Positions 9,668 through 19,564 of a DNA stretch of 61,814 nt are shown in pieces. Below the pieces are notes generated by a model, which made no database searches, was not told where the DNA came from, and saw only the letters and a list, made by a program, of their open reading frames with translations. The position numbers and the translations under genes are program-made. Source of the DNA: an uncultured Methylococcaceae bacterium. GTDB lineage: Bacteria > Pseudomonadota > Gammaproteobacteria > Methylococcales > Methylomonadaceae. Where the stretch lies: positions 1 to 61,814 of the forward strand of contig CAIPPE010000256.1 in the NCBI GenBank assembly GCA_903866825.1. The letters are read 5' to 3'. The number at the start of each line of letters is the position of its first letter. Positions within the stretch are counted from its first letter, which is position 1.

Positions 9668-11221
9668 TCAGGCAGCCTTTACATTTTCAGTGAGACCAAA
9701 GTCTTCAGGAAAATGATTTAAAGCACTTAAAACAGGATAAGGGGTCATTCCGCCTAACGCACAAAGCGAGCCATTAAGCAGTGTGTTGCAAAGATCACGG
9801 AGTAACGGAATGTTCTTGCCTAGCTCTTTTCCAGCAAGAATATCATCCATTACTTCGTATCCACGAGTAGAGCCTATGCGACAGGGCGTACATTTGCCAC
9901 AAGATTCAGCCGCACAAAATTCCATGTTGTAACGGGCTAATTCCGCCATATTAGCCGTATCATCAAATACCACTACACCACCGTGTCCCAAGACTGTCCA
10001 ATTAGCGGCAAAGGCTTCATAATCTAAAGGGGTATCAAATTGCGATTCAGGCAGATAAGAGCCTAAAGGGCCGCCGACCTGAACAGCTTTGATAGGTCTG
10101 CCGGAGGCTGAACCACCACCAAAATCATAGAGCAATTCACGCAAGGTCATGCCGAAAGCGACTTCGACCAAACCGGTACGTTTAAGGTTGCCGGCCAGTT
10201 GTAGAGGTAAAGTTCCTCGTGAGCGACCCATACCAAAATCGCGGTAATACTCGCCCCCTTTGTCTAAAATAATGGGCACAGAAGCTAGAGAGATCACATT
10301 ATTAACGACAGTGGGTTTACCAAACAAACCGCTGATTGCGGGTAAGGGCGGTTTAAAACGTACCAGGCCGCGTTTACCTTCCAAACTTTCCATGAGGGAC
10401 GTTTCTTCGCCACAAACATAGGCGCCCGCACCTAAACGCACTTCAAGATGAAATGCTTTGCCGCTGCCTTGAATATCATTCCCTAAATAACCCGCTTCAT
10501 ACGCTTTTTGAATAGCGGTATTGAGAGCGATGTGCGCATGAGGGTATTCTACACGTAAGTAAATATAACCTTGAGTTGCGCCCACAGCGATACCAGCAAT
10601 CGTCATCCCTTCAATTAAAACAAAAGGATCACCTTCCATCACCATGCGGTCAGAGAAAGTGCCAGAGTCACCTTCGTCAGCATTGCAGATTATATACTTC
10701 TGCTCTGATGGAGTATTGAGCACGGTATTCCATTTGATGCCAGTCGGGAAAGCAGCGCCTCCGCGTCCTCGTAAACCAGAGTCGGTGACCGCTTTAACAA
10801 TCTCAGCTTGTGACTGGTTAAGCGCATTACCGAGCCCTTTGTAGCCATCAAGTTTAATATAATCATCTAAGCTGACAGGGTCGGTTATTCCGATACGGGC
10901 AAAAGTTAAGCGTTGTTGATTTTTTAAATAGTCCAGTTCTTCAGTCAAGCCCAAATAGAGAGGATGAGCGCCACCTTCAGTAAAGTTTGCATCAAAAAGA
11001 CTGGCTACGTCTGTTACCTGAACAGGGCCATAAGCTTTTCTACCTTCTTCGGTAAGCACTTCCACCAGTGGTTCAAGCCAATAGAGGCCTCTTGAGCCAT
11101 TACGAACTAACCGGATAGTAATGTTGCGTTTTTCAGCTTCTTTGGCAATCGCTTTGGCAACGCGATCTGCGCCGATTGAAACAGCAGTCGAGTCACATGG
11201 GACATAAAGGGTAATACTCAT
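9668..11221 (-). CDS. fdsB: NAD-dependent formate dehydrogenase beta (FMN/NAD) subunit
   Basis: This 517-aa diaphorase subunit passes electrons from the alpha subunit through FMN to NAD+. An N-terminal thioredoxin-like region is followed by a NuoF-like core: [13 protein letters not shown] (NAD/FMN site), [29 protein letters not shown], and the C-terminal [4Fe-4S] motif [13 protein letters not shown]. The start overlaps the end of fdsG by 4 nt, and fdsA follows after 24 bp. Its length fits FdsB fusions that combine NuoE-like and NuoF-like modules. Confidence 0.96.
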   Translation of the reverse strand: MSITLYVPCDSTAVSIGADRVAKAIAKEAEKRNITIRLVRNGSRGLYWLEPLVEVLTEEGRKAYGPVQVTDVASLFDANFTEGGAHPLYLGLTEELDYLKNQQRLTFARIGITDPVSLDDYIKLDGYKGLGNALNQSQAEIVKAVTDSGLRGRGGAAFPTGIKWNTVLNTPSEQKYIICNADEGDSGTFSDRMVMEGDPFVLIEGMTIAGIAVGATQGYIYLRVEYPHAHIALNTAIQKAYEAGYLGNDIQGSGKAFHLEVRLGAGAYVCGEETSLMESLEGKRGLVRFKPPLPAISGLFGKPTVVNNVISLASVPIILDKGGEYYRDFGMGRSRGTLPLQLAGNLKRTGLVEVAFGMTLRELLYDFGGGSASGRPIKAVQVGGPLGSYLPESQFDTPLDYEAFAANWTVLGHGGVVVFDDTANMAELARYNMEFCAAESCGKCTPCRIGSTRGYEVMDDILAGKELGKNIPLLRDLCNTLLNGSLCALGGMTPYPVLSALNHFPEDFGLTENVKAA

Positions 11222-11694
11222 GCAAGTTCCTCTGTTTCGTTGATAATGCTGTCAAAGTTGTCTGGCGAAACCCGTCCATATACTTCATGACCGATTTGTA
11301 TGGCAGGAGAGCAAGCACAATTACCTAAGCAGTAAACAGGTTCAAGAGAAAATTTTCCATCTTGCGTGGTTTCATGATAATCGATACCCAGGCTTTCTTT
11401 AATATGATTTTCCAAATGCTTACCACCTACTGCCTGGCACGATTCAGCACGACACACATGTATAGTCTGTTTTCCCGGTGCAGTGTCGCGAAAATAATGG
11501 TAAAAGCTGATGACTCCGTGAACTTCAGCGCGAGAAAGATTGAGTGCTTTCGCAATTGCAGGGACGCTATCGGTTGGAATATAACCTAGTTTATCTTGTA
11601 TGGCATGTAAAATAGGCAATAATGCACCTGGTTTATCTTGGAGTGCGGAAATAATAGTTTGCACTGTTGCTGGTATTGTGGTTAATTCAGTCAT
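11218..11694 (-). CDS. fdsG: NAD-dependent formate dehydrogenase gamma subunit
   Basis: This 158-aa NuoE-like protein carries one thioredoxin-type [2Fe-2S] cluster. Ligand cysteines are seen in [11 protein letters not shown] (near residue 80) and [11 protein letters not shown] (near residue 120). It works with FdsB as the electron-transfer module of the soluble enzyme. It is the first gene of the operon; the promoter should lie in 11695-11830, but no clear -35/-10 pair stands out. A 4-nt overlap couples it to fdsB. Confidence 0.95.
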   Translation of the reverse strand: MTELTTIPATVQTIISALQDKPGALLPILHAIQDKLGYIPTDSVPAIAKALNLSRAEVHGVISFYHYFRDTAPGKQTIHVCRAESCQAVGGKHLENHIKESLGIDYHETTQDGKFSLEPVYCLGNCACSPAIQIGHEVYGRVSPDNFDSIINETEELA

Positions 11695-12007
11695 TCTCTG
11701 CTCTCAATGGCAATTCTGCTTGATAAAACAACACGCATCCCTCGTGCTACCTTAAAATAGTGGGATAGCATAGCATAAGTAGATTTTTGTGTAAAAGACA
11801 CAATTACTAGGTTTTTATACTTCTTTCAATTAGTTTAAACCAAATGAGAAAGAGCTATTTATAGCAGGACAAGCAACAAATATATAGAACTTAACTCTTT
11901 GCAGATTAATAAGCAGATGACGAAGTGTTGCAGGCGTTTTTGGATTTGTATCGAGTGGGCGGTAGGTAAACGGTAGCCTATCGAGCTAGGCTACCGTTTT
12001 TAAAGCA
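11695..12007. other. intergenic region upstream of the fds operon, with the csp terminator
   Basis: No gene is visible. The part nearest fdsG is AT-rich and should hold the fds promoter. It includes a short interrupted inverted repeat (ATCCC at about 11737 and GGGAT at about 11761) that could be a regulator site, though it is too weak to name. The far end holds the terminator of the second cold-shock gene (11968-11999). Confidence 0.4.
11968..11999 (-). terminator. terminator of the second cold-shock gene
   Basis: AAACGGTAGCCTA (11968-11980) pairs perfectly with TAGGCTACCGTTT (11987-11999), giving a 13-bp stem with a 6-nt loop. A-rich and T-rich flanks occur on both sides, so it could work in both directions. 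It sits just past the stop codon of the cold-shock gene. Confidence 0.8.
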
Positions 12008-12208
12008 TTAGATGAGGGTTACTTCTTCTGCTTGTGGGCCTTTTTGGCCTTGGGTAACAGTAAACTGTACTTTTTGACCTTCATCAAGAGATTTAAAGCC
12101 AGAGCTGTTGATGTTACGGAAGTGAACAAAAACGTCAGGGCCATTTTCTTGTTGAATAAAGCCAAAACCTTTTTCTGCGTTAAACCATTTAACTATACCA
12201 GTAGTCAT
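12008..12208 (-). CDS. cold-shock protein (CspA family), second copy
   Basis: This 66-aa single cold-shock domain protein has [17 protein letters not shown] (RNP1) and VFVHFRNI (RNP2). It differs from the copy at 2865-3071 in the middle of the domain ([10 protein letters not shown] against [10 protein letters not shown]), so the two are distinct paralogues. Its role should be RNA chaperoning. It is monocistronic, with a strong hairpin terminator and about 200 bp of AT-rich upstream sequence. Confidence 0.95.
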   Translation of the reverse strand: MTTGIVKWFNAEKGFGFIQQENGPDVFVHFRNINSSGFKSLDEGQKVQFTVTQGQKGPQAEEVTLI

Positions 12209-12405
12209 TTTAAGTCCTATGTAAAATATGTAATTGAAGCCCGTACAGGCTGGTGGCGCTGGGAAATTTAAGAATTACTTATGATAAACAGGACGAGCAA
12301 TATAGGAAAAACATCGTAGAGATAAGCATAACGGTAAAACAATTTTCAAGCTAGTTCAATTCTATAGGCATGGGTTAATAATGTCAATCATAAACTCACC
12401 CATCG

Positions 12406-12870
12406 TTATAGTTCTTGAATGAGCTTATCCGGTCTTCTTTGTAAATAGGACGCTTTGGGGTCTATAATAAATCGATTATTCATAGTCGTTCTACCTATCA
12501 GCATACGAAATAACATGCTGTCTCTATTGGTGAGGGTAATTTCAGCATTTATAATCGATTGCCCTAAAACCAGTCGAGTTTCTATCACATAGCGACGTTG
12601 CTTATGACCACCAGAATCTGACACCATACGTCGATCTTTAATAGGAGAATGACATTCTATAAATATATCTGAGTTTCGTTGTTTAGGGTGAATAGCAAAC
12701 ATAACCCAGCGTTGTCCATCCTTTCTGTAAGGCTCTATTGCAAATGCATGTAATGCTGAGGAGCGCGCGCCAGTATCAACTTTTGCTTTGATTTGGCCAA
12801 TGTTGAGTTCGGGTAAGCCCACCCATTCACGCCAACCCAGCATAGGCATTGAGGAAGTTATATTTGACAT
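12406..12870 (-). CDS. RimB/RloA2-type retropepsin-like protein (ATP-dependent zinc protease family)
   Basis: This 154-aa protein has the conserved opening WREWVGLPEL followed by KAKVDTGARSSALHA, the DTGA active-site-like motif of the PF05618 retropepsin-like family. FRMLIGRTTM near residue 123 is the second family motif. Relatives are often encoded beside rimK and act in glutamate-ligase-linked ribosomal or peptide tailoring (RimB). No rimK is visible here. The neighbour 18 bp upstream encodes a DbpA-type RNA-binding protein, which would fit a ribosome-related role, but that is inference. Confidence 0.8.
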   Translation of the reverse strand: MSNITSSMPMLGWREWVGLPELNIGQIKAKVDTGARSSALHAFAIEPYRKDGQRWVMFAIHPKQRNSDIFIECHSPIKDRRMVSDSGGHKQRRYVIETRLVLGQSIINAEITLTNRDSMLFRMLIGRTTMNNRFIIDPKASYLQRRPDKLIQEL

Positions 12871-12887
12871 CTTAAACAGCCTATAAA

Positions 12888-13478
12888 TTAGTTATCGATT
12901 AACTTTTTTATGTTGCCAGGAGTTTTCTCTGAGCTTTTAGATTCCATACTAATATCTCGCTTTCGACCACGGTGGAGCTGGTTACTTCCGCGTTTTTTGT
13001 TATTACGCGGTTTTACTCGCTTGATATCGAGTTTGCGGTCATTTATTTCTACTGATTTTAAATGCTGAAAAATATCAGGTGGCATTTCATCCGGTAGTTC
13101 TATCAGTGTATAAGTCCGCTGAATATTAATATTGTTGATATTGTTTTTATCGACACCGGATTCTTCAATTAAAAGCTTTTTTAATTGTTCTGAGGTAACA
13201 GCGTGATCAAATCCTACATCCAGACGATAACGAACCATTTTAATGATGAATGATTTGTTCTTTGTAGGTAATTGACCCTCTAAGTTTTTATCTTTAGGCG
13301 TTGGTGTTTCAAGCTGCTGGGTTAAATAGACAAGGGCAGCAGCACACGTTAGGCTGTCAATTTCAAGTTCATGGGTTATGGATTTGATAAAGTTACGCTG
13401 AGCTTCCAGGTTCTCTAACGCCAGAATTTTTATAAGTCTGTTTTTCAGCGGCGTATCTTTATTTGTGTAATGAGGCAT
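12888..13478 (-). CDS. free-standing DbpA/CsdA-type RNA-binding domain protein without a helicase
   Basis: This 196-aa protein resembles the C-terminal part of DEAD-box helicases such as CsdA/DeaD. A helical segment (about 10-65) is followed by a DbpA RNA-binding domain (about 78-155: MVRYRLDVG, NINIQRTYTLIELPDEMP, QHLKSVEINDRKL) and a basic tail rich in K and R. No helicase motifs (walker GxGKT, DEAD, SAT) occur in it or next to it, and the ATG opens normally, so this is not a simple 5' truncation seen here. It may bind rRNA in trans. It lies between surA and the RimB-like gene on the same strand. Confidence 0.7.
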   Translation of the reverse strand: MPHYTNKDTPLKNRLIKILALENLEAQRNFIKSITHELEIDSLTCAAALVYLTQQLETPTPKDKNLEGQLPTKNKSFIIKMVRYRLDVGFDHAVTSEQLKKLLIEESGVDKNNINNINIQRTYTLIELPDEMPPDIFQHLKSVEINDRKLDIKRVKPRNNKKRGSNQLHRGRKRDISMESKSSEKTPGNIKKLIDN

Positions 13479-13497
13479 AGTTAACTTCTAGTAGCAC

Positions 13498-14793
13498 TCA
13501 TGACAAAATTTCTACATAAGCTTCATCTCGGAGTTTGCGCATCCAAAGCTCGGTTTCTTCTTCAATTTTACGTTTACGAATAGCATCCCTAACCAGATTT
13601 TTTTTGTGTTCTGCGCTGTTGTCTTTATTTTGACGATCAGTAACCTGGATTAAGTGCCATCCGAATTGCGATTGCACTGGGGCACTTATCTGATTTATTT
13701 CTAGTTTACCCATAGCGTCTTCGAAAGGCTTGACCAGATCACCCGGACTTACCCAATCAAGAGAGCCACCTTTTAATGCAGAACCTTTATCATCAGAGTT
13801 TGCACGAGCAAGGGCTGCAAAGTCTTCGCCCTTTTCAATTTTCTCTTTAAAGGCTAATAAGCGTTTTTTAGCTTCTTCATCATCGACTAGTTCATTGGTT
13901 TTTATCAATATGTGCCGAACTTTTGTTTTGGTGATCATATGGTCATCGAAATCCTTGATTTCGAGCATTTTAATAATATGAAAACCGCTAGGACTGCGGA
14001 TAGGATCAGCAATATCACCACCATGCATTTTACTGACTTCAGCGGTAAACAGGGTAGGGATATCATTGATCGATCGCCAGCCTAGGTCACCGCCTTTGAG
14101 GGCATTATCATCGTTTGATTCACTAATCGCTGTTTGAGTAAAATCTTCTCCAGCTCGTAGTTTTTTAACTAATTCGTTCGCTTTATGCTGTGCACTCTGA
14201 ATTTCGGAAGCTGAAGCACCTTCTCTAATAGCAATAAGAATGTGACCCAAGTGATATTGCACTTGCTCATTTTTAATATTACCCTGGGTTTCCAGATAGT
14301 GATCAACTTCTCTATCGGTCACTTTGATCCGCCCACCTATTTCTCTTGCGCGTAACTGGTTAATAATAATTTCATTACGCATGTTGTCTAAGAAGTCTTT
14401 GTAAGACATGCCCTGACGCTGTAATTCCTCTCTGAATTGTTCGAGGGACATGTTGTTACGCTGTGCAATTTCTGCGGCAGAAGAATTAAGCATATCTTCA
14501 GTCACTGCAATGCCCGCCTTTTCAGCAAGCTGGCGCTGAAGCTTGTCCATGATAATTTTTTCTAAAACCTGCTTGCGTAATATAGATTCAGGTGGCATTT
14601 GAGCCTGGCTGGCACGTATTCTTTGTTCAATGCTGGCAACCTCCTTATCAAGCTCCTGTTCTAAAATGACATCGTCTTCAACAATGGCCGCAATTTTACC
14701 TAATGTTTCAGACCAGGCTGAATGGTTGCTGATTAATAAAATGCTTGTCAGTAAGGTAAACAGGGTTATTTTTAATAAGCGTCTATTAATCAT
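13498..14793 (-). CDS. surA: periplasmic peptidyl-prolyl isomerase / outer-membrane protein chaperone SurA
   Basis: This 431-aa chaperone has an N-terminal signal peptide ending near residue 29 (SAWSE), a SurA N-domain (KIAAIVEDDVILEQELD, about 31-150) and two parvulin domains. The parvulin domains begin near residue 180 (YHLGHILIAI) and residue 287 (KVRHILIKT), each with the GGDLGW/GGSLDW signature. SurA escorts outer-membrane beta-barrel proteins, LptD among them. Its ATG overlaps the end of lptD by 4 nt, the common lptD-surA arrangement, so the two are probably translationally coupled. Confidence 0.97.
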   Translation of the reverse strand: MINRRLLKITLFTLLTSILLISNHSAWSETLGKIAAIVEDDVILEQELDKEVASIEQRIRASQAQMPPESILRKQVLEKIIMDKLQRQLAEKAGIAVTEDMLNSSAAEIAQRNNMSLEQFREELQRQGMSYKDFLDNMRNEIIINQLRAREIGGRIKVTDREVDHYLETQGNIKNEQVQYHLGHILIAIREGASASEIQSAQHKANELVKKLRAGEDFTQTAISESNDDNALKGGDLGWRSINDIPTLFTAEVSKMHGGDIADPIRSPSGFHIIKMLEIKDFDDHMITKTKVRHILIKTNELVDDEEAKKRLLAFKEKIEKGEDFAALARANSDDKGSALKGGSLDWVSPGDLVKPFEDAMGKLEINQISAPVQSQFGWHLIQVTDRQNKDNSAEHKKNLVRDAIRKRKIEEETELWMRKLRDEAYVEILS

Positions 14794-17753
14794 TTTTGAT
14801 ATCCACGATAGCCATAAATTTCATTTCTCAAGAAGGTATCCATATCATCTCCCATGGCTGATAAGCCTTTTAATTCGAATTCGAAAAATATTCCATTTTG
14901 GGGCGTACCAGTAAGAGTATTGTTCGTAGCAACAACACTGTTGGCGTTTGCTATGTTGTTAATGTAGCGTCTGACTGCAATACGAAAACGCCAGCAACAA
15001 TTTTCTTTTTCCACCCCAAAGAAGGCATCCTGGGTTTTATTATAGAGTAATGAATATTGCCAGCGCCCCATCGCACTCCAGTTGTCGTAAATAGGATAAC
15101 GAAACGAGGTATCAGCTTGGGTTATATCATTACTGCCATCAGGTACTAGCGGGTTTTTTCTATACAGGTAGCCAATATTAAATAATTCGTTTGTTTTGGT
15201 AGCAAAATGGATGGCACCATTAATACGTTGAACACTATTATACTGAGTGCTCCACTGCATGCCTGATGTTGCAGATATCTGGCGAGTAATTTCACTCGAT
15301 AATTCGGTGACCAGATTCGATGTACGATTGGTTTGTACCTGACTACCGATAACGGGATTCTGTCCATATTGCAAAGTAACGTCACGGTTCCGAAAATACA
15401 GAATTTGACCCACATTCAATTTAAGTCGTTCCAGTCCTGATTTATCATCAATAAGCCGAGAAGTTAAGGCTGTTGTGACCTGATTAGCATCCTGTATTCT
15501 ATCAGAGCTACTGAAGCTGTTTTCCCGGAACATGGAATAGTATTGAAAGTCATATTGTGCTGTATCGAATACCGGGATATTTTGCTGATTACTGTAAGGC
15601 ACATATAAATAGAATAAGCGGGGCTCTATGGTATGTAAAAAGTCAGAGCTGCCAATATTAAGGTTCCTTTCAAAACTCGTGCCGGTATCTGCAGAAAATA
15701 GGGGTAGTGTTCTGGAGACCGAGTTAGGAGCACCCGGTAAGGTATTGCCTGCGCTGACATTGGACAGCATGTAATTAGTTTGTTGCAAAGAAAGCTTGGG
15801 CGTAAAGTATGAACTGGCAGTTTGCAGTGGAATACTTATCGAAGGCTTAACATTGAAACGTTGACCGTCTACCAGACTGGCTTGTTGAAAATGCGCATAT
15901 TCATTCTCCATGCTAGTGTTCAAGGGCATGAAACTGAAAGAATGATTCAGGTTAAGGTTAATACGTGGTAACACCCGATAAGGCAAAGGCGTGTTAATCA
16001 AGGTGGTATTAATCGCCTGGTAGTTAGCAAATGAACCTGTCAGGTTGACGCCTTGGCCTGCATAAGAAAGGTCACCTGTGCTCCTTAAATAGTTTGAATT
16101 CGAGAAGCTTAAGGCACTGCCCAATTGAGCAAAATATTCTTTATCCGATACATAATTCAAATCCAGGTTTGAATGGATGCTTTGGGTAATCGCTGAAGTA
16201 TTTTTAATTGAACCAAGGTAGCGGGTTGATTGAGTCAATGCATCATTGGGCATAAACTCCGCACCGATTCTACCTCTGGAACTTTCAGTCAGGTAACGGA
16301 ATTGACCGGCTAATAAAAAGCCTCTTTTGGTCATTTCCCTTGGGCTAATCGTTGCATCGTAATTAGGCGCGATATTCCAGTAAAAGGGCGTGGAAAACCG
16401 GAATCCACTGTACTTGGTGTTACCAAATGACGGCATTAAAAAACCGGAAAGCCGGCGATTATCAATGGGAAACGCCATGTAGGGCGTATAAAAAACCGGT
16501 GCACCCTTAAATTCCATCCAGGCATTCTTAACAGTCCCTTGTCCGGTGGTTTTGTCCATAGTCATTTCGTCACTATGAATCACCCAGTCCTGATTACCTG
16601 GGCGGCAACTGGTGTAGGCGACATCTTTGTATTCTGAATAGGTTTTACTCTTTCTGTTATAAAGTTTTGCACGGCCTCTCAGGGGTGCTGTTGCTGCAAT
16701 AAATTGCGCATCTCTTAGCTTGTATTCGTCTGTGGCCAAATTGAGCATGGCCGTATTGGTATGCAAAGCGAGTTCATCTTCTCGGTAGTACACATCCCCA
16801 TGCAGGTCGAGTACTTGAGAAAGACTATTGTAGTTAGCCTTTTCTGAAACAGATTGTTGATCTGCCCGTGACATTTTTACGTTGCCAGAGTAATCTCCAA
16901 TTTCATTGTCATACATCTCCGCATAGTTGGATTTGACTTCCATCGGTGCGGTTTCACGTTCAGAGGCTTTAGATACGAAATTCTGCTTTGTGCCGCGTTC
17001 GGCGTTACAACTTTGCCAGGGGTCATAAGCCAGTTGCGAGGTAAGCGTACTAAAAACCTGTTCCTGTTGACGATTAAAAGCCGGCTCCAAAAGGCTAAGC
17101 ATCGGCGTTTCATATATAAAGGGTGAGGTTTTTTCTTTCGGTGCAGAGGATGATTCCACTGGCGCAGAGGATGCTTCCACTACAGGTTCGGCATTATCAT
17201 TTGGCACAGCACCAACTTGTTGACAATTCCATCCGCTATCGCCTTTATGAGAATTACAGTTCCAGCCAGATTGAAGGCCAATTGTCTCGGTAGTCTGGGT
17301 ATTTTCTTTCGCCGGTTTTGGAGTGTTTAAAGCTGATTGTTCTGTATTATTAATCGGCTTACGAGCCATTACCGGTTGTTTAGCAGGAGTAGCCAGGACT
17401 GGGTGTTCAGGCTTTACACTCTCTGCAGAGTGACTCTCTGTAGGCTTGGGCGGGTTTTGAGTCAGCTTCGGTTCAGAGGCAATCGGCTTCGTATTTTCAT
17501 CTGATTCAGGTGATACCGGTTGTTTTACCGGAACGGGTTCGGCTGTTTTAGGTGTTTCAGTGACAACGGGCTGCACAGGCTTAGCCGCTTCGGCAGGCAC
17601 CGCCTCTTTTACTTTATGGGGCTGTTTGGCATCACCAATACAAACCCATTCTTTGGTATCTTTATTTTGCTCGCAATTCCACGATGCTTCATTCGCAAAG
17701 CTGGTCGAGGCAGTGATTGATGGTAAAAAAACTAGAAATAAACGGCGAAGCAT
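14790..17753 (-). CDS. lptD: LPS-assembly outer-membrane protein LptD
   Basis: This 987-aa barrel protein inserts LPS into the outer leaflet together with LptE. A signal peptide (cleavage after STSFA, about residue 20) is followed by an unusual leader of roughly 200 residues: two Trp/Cys motifs (SWNCEQNKDTKEWVC and GWNCNSHKGDSGWNC) separated by a Pro/Lys/Glu-rich linker. The OstA-like N-domain comes next (about 265-400) and then the large beta-barrel, ending near residue 985. Cysteines for inter-domain disulfides are present near the N-domain (SCNAE) and the C-terminus (ENCCWR). It is the first gene of lptD-surA, and the divergent amgK starts 108 bp away. Confidence 0.96.
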   Translation of the reverse strand: MLRRLFLVFLPSITASTSFANEASWNCEQNKDTKEWVCIGDAKQPHKVKEAVPAEAAKPVQPVVTETPKTAEPVPVKQPVSPESDENTKPIASEPKLTQNPPKPTESHSAESVKPEHPVLATPAKQPVMARKPINNTEQSALNTPKPAKENTQTTETIGLQSGWNCNSHKGDSGWNCQQVGAVPNDNAEPVVEASSAPVESSSAPKEKTSPFIYETPMLSLLEPAFNRQQEQVFSTLTSQLAYDPWQSCNAERGTKQNFVSKASERETAPMEVKSNYAEMYDNEIGDYSGNVKMSRADQQSVSEKANYNSLSQVLDLHGDVYYREDELALHTNTAMLNLATDEYKLRDAQFIAATAPLRGRAKLYNRKSKTYSEYKDVAYTSCRPGNQDWVIHSDEMTMDKTTGQGTVKNAWMEFKGAPVFYTPYMAFPIDNRRLSGFLMPSFGNTKYSGFRFSTPFYWNIAPNYDATISPREMTKRGFLLAGQFRYLTESSRGRIGAEFMPNDALTQSTRYLGSIKNTSAITQSIHSNLDLNYVSDKEYFAQLGSALSFSNSNYLRSTGDLSYAGQGVNLTGSFANYQAINTTLINTPLPYRVLPRINLNLNHSFSFMPLNTSMENEYAHFQQASLVDGQRFNVKPSISIPLQTASSYFTPKLSLQQTNYMLSNVSAGNTLPGAPNSVSRTLPLFSADTGTSFERNLNIGSSDFLHTIEPRLFYLYVPYSNQQNIPVFDTAQYDFQYYSMFRENSFSSSDRIQDANQVTTALTSRLIDDKSGLERLKLNVGQILYFRNRDVTLQYGQNPVIGSQVQTNRTSNLVTELSSEITRQISATSGMQWSTQYNSVQRINGAIHFATKTNELFNIGYLYRKNPLVPDGSNDITQADTSFRYPIYDNWSAMGRWQYSLLYNKTQDAFFGVEKENCCWRFRIAVRRYINNIANANSVVATNNTLTGTPQNGIFFEFELKGLSAMGDDMDTFLRNEIYGYRGYQK

Positions 17754-17861
17754 AGATGATAGTTAAGTTTAGTAGCGTAATGGATCGTAAATCGAATAAA
17801 ATGCTCAGGTTTCAATTTTACCTCAATTTATCACAGCGTTATAAATAATCTGACTAAAATC

Positions 17862-18896
17862 ATGATACCCAACGATTTAAGAACACTATCCATGCTTGAT
17901 TGGCTTGAGAATGATCTATTATTGATTATTAATAGCTGTGAGCCAGCGTCTAGTGATGCCAGTTTTCGACGTTACTTTAGAGTGAGGACAGTCGAGGGGG
18001 ACTATATAGTCATGGATGCGCCACCAGAAAAAGAAAACATAGAGTCGTTTATTAAGGTTGCAGGAATATTAGCGCATTCTCAGGTTAATGTCCCCACTAT
18101 TTTCCAACAAAACTTAAGTGACGGATTTTTATTATTGGAAGATTTTGGCTCTAAGTGCTACCTGGATGAGCTTAATGCAGATAATGCCACCCGGTTATAT
18201 CAGTGCGCCTTTGAGGCTTTATTTAAATTGCAATCGTTGACTGATATTAATAGCTGTAACCTACCCAGCTATGATGTTCCCCTTTTACAAAGAGAGCTCA
18301 GTATTTTTAACGAGTGGTTTCTGACGCAATTACTGGATGTACAGATTCCTTCAGAACTTTGGGAAGCGGTCAGTGAGAAATTGATCGTTTCAGCACTTGA
18401 ACAACCCAAGGTGTGCGTGCATCGGGATTATCATTCACGAAATCTTATGGTGTTAACTGAAGATTCTCCCGGCATTATTGATTTTCAGGATGCTGTGGTA
18501 GGCCCGATTACTTATGATTTAGTCTCTTTATTAAAAGATTGCTATATTGCCTGGCCTCTGGATCAAGTTGAAGCATGGATGACTGATTATTTTGAAAAAT
18601 TAGTGAATGCGGGATTGATAGCATGTAGCTCAGACCAGTTTAAACGCGGGTTTGATTTAATGGGGATGCAGCGGCATCTTAAGGCGATTGGTATTTTTTC
18701 AAGGTTGCATTTGAGGGATGATAAATCAACGTATCTACAAGACATACCCCGTACCTTAAATTACGTGATGGCAGTCTGTTCAAGTTATCCAGAGTTTGCC
18801 GAGTTTGGTGAGTTTTTGCAAAACCAGATCAAACCTCTGCTTGATGACACGCTTTTGTTGATAAAGAATAACGCCATCAACGAGGCTGCTTTATGA
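17862..18896 (+). CDS. amgK: N-acetylmuramate/N-acetylglucosamine kinase AmgK
   Basis: This 344-aa protein of the aminoglycoside-phosphotransferase fold has a nucleotide-binding N-lobe (DASFRRYFRV, YIVMDAPPE), the catalytic loop CVHRDYHSRNL (near residue 185) and the metal-binding motif IIDFQDAVVGP. In Pseudomonas the same fold phosphorylates cell-wall sugars at C1, feeding MurU for peptidoglycan recycling that bypasses fosfomycin-sensitive steps. The identity is supported by the 4-nt overlap with a murU gene. It starts 108 bp from the divergent lptD. A second in-frame Met at residue 11 is an alternative start. Confidence 0.9.
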   Translation: MIPNDLRTLSMLDWLENDLLLIINSCEPASSDASFRRYFRVRTVEGDYIVMDAPPEKENIESFIKVAGILAHSQVNVPTIFQQNLSDGFLLLEDFGSKCYLDELNADNATRLYQCAFEALFKLQSLTDINSCNLPSYDVPLLQRELSIFNEWFLTQLLDVQIPSELWEAVSEKLIVSALEQPKVCVHRDYHSRNLMVLTEDSPGIIDFQDAVVGPITYDLVSLLKDCYIAWPLDQVEAWMTDYFEKLVNAGLIACSSDQFKRGFDLMGMQRHLKAIGIFSRLHLRDDKSTYLQDIPRTLNYVMAVCSSYPEFAEFGEFLQNQIKPLLDDTLLLIKNNAINEAAL

Positions 18897-19564
18897 CTAT
18901 GAAAGTGATGATTTTAGCCGCAGGGCGCGGTGAGCGGATGCGTCCGTTGACAGATGTTACGCCCAAGCCTTTATTACCTGTCGGCGGTAAAACGATCATT
19001 GAGCACACGCTTAACCAATTGGTTTCGTCTGGCTTTAAAGACATCATCATTAACCACGCTCATCTGGGTCAGCAAATTGAAGATTATTTAGGCGATGGAC
19101 AACGCTACGGTGCCCATATTCAGTATTCAGCTGAAGGAGAGCAGGGCTTAGAGACGGCGGGGGGAATTATTAATGCTTTGCCTTTATTGGGTAACGATGT
19201 TTTTATGGTCGTTAATGGCGATATTGCGACAAACTTTCCGTTTGAAACTTTAGTTGATCAACCGGTTGATTTAGCTCATTTAGTATTAGTTGATAACCCT
19301 CAGCATCATGAACAGGGTGATTTTGGTTTGGATGCGAGTGGTAAAGTCATTCTTAACAGTGTTGAGAAGTTTACTTTTAGTGGGATTGGGTTATATCATC
19401 CTGACTTATTTAAAGATATTCCATCTGGAAGTAGTAAACTGGGGCCTTTATTACGTCAGGCGATCAGCAATCAGCGGGTTTCGGGGCAAAAGTTTTCAGG
19501 TTTCTGGATGGATATCGGTACACCTGAGCGCTTACAGACGCTTAATCAATTGTATTATTCGTAA
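18893..19564 (+). CDS. murU: N-acetylmuramate alpha-1-phosphate uridylyltransferase MurU
   Basis: This 223-aa sugar-1-phosphate nucleotidyltransferase has the signature LAAGRGERMRPLTDVTPKPL near residues 8-27 and VVNGDIATNFP (catalytic Asp) near residue 105. With AmgK it converts recycled MurNAc to UDP-MurNAc. The start codon overlaps the amgK stop (TTATGA), so the pair forms a coupled operon. It ends ahead of a convergent gene, with a hairpin at 19811-19837 in between. Confidence 0.93.
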   Translation: MTMKVMILAAGRGERMRPLTDVTPKPLLPVGGKTIIEHTLNQLVSSGFKDIIINHAHLGQQIEDYLGDGQRYGAHIQYSAEGEQGLETAGGIINALPLLGNDVFMVVNGDIATNFPFETLVDQPVDLAHLVLVDNPQHHEQGDFGLDASGKVILNSVEKFTFSGIGLYHPDLFKDIPSGSSKLGPLLRQAISNQRVSGQKFSGFWMDIGTPERLQTLNQLYYS

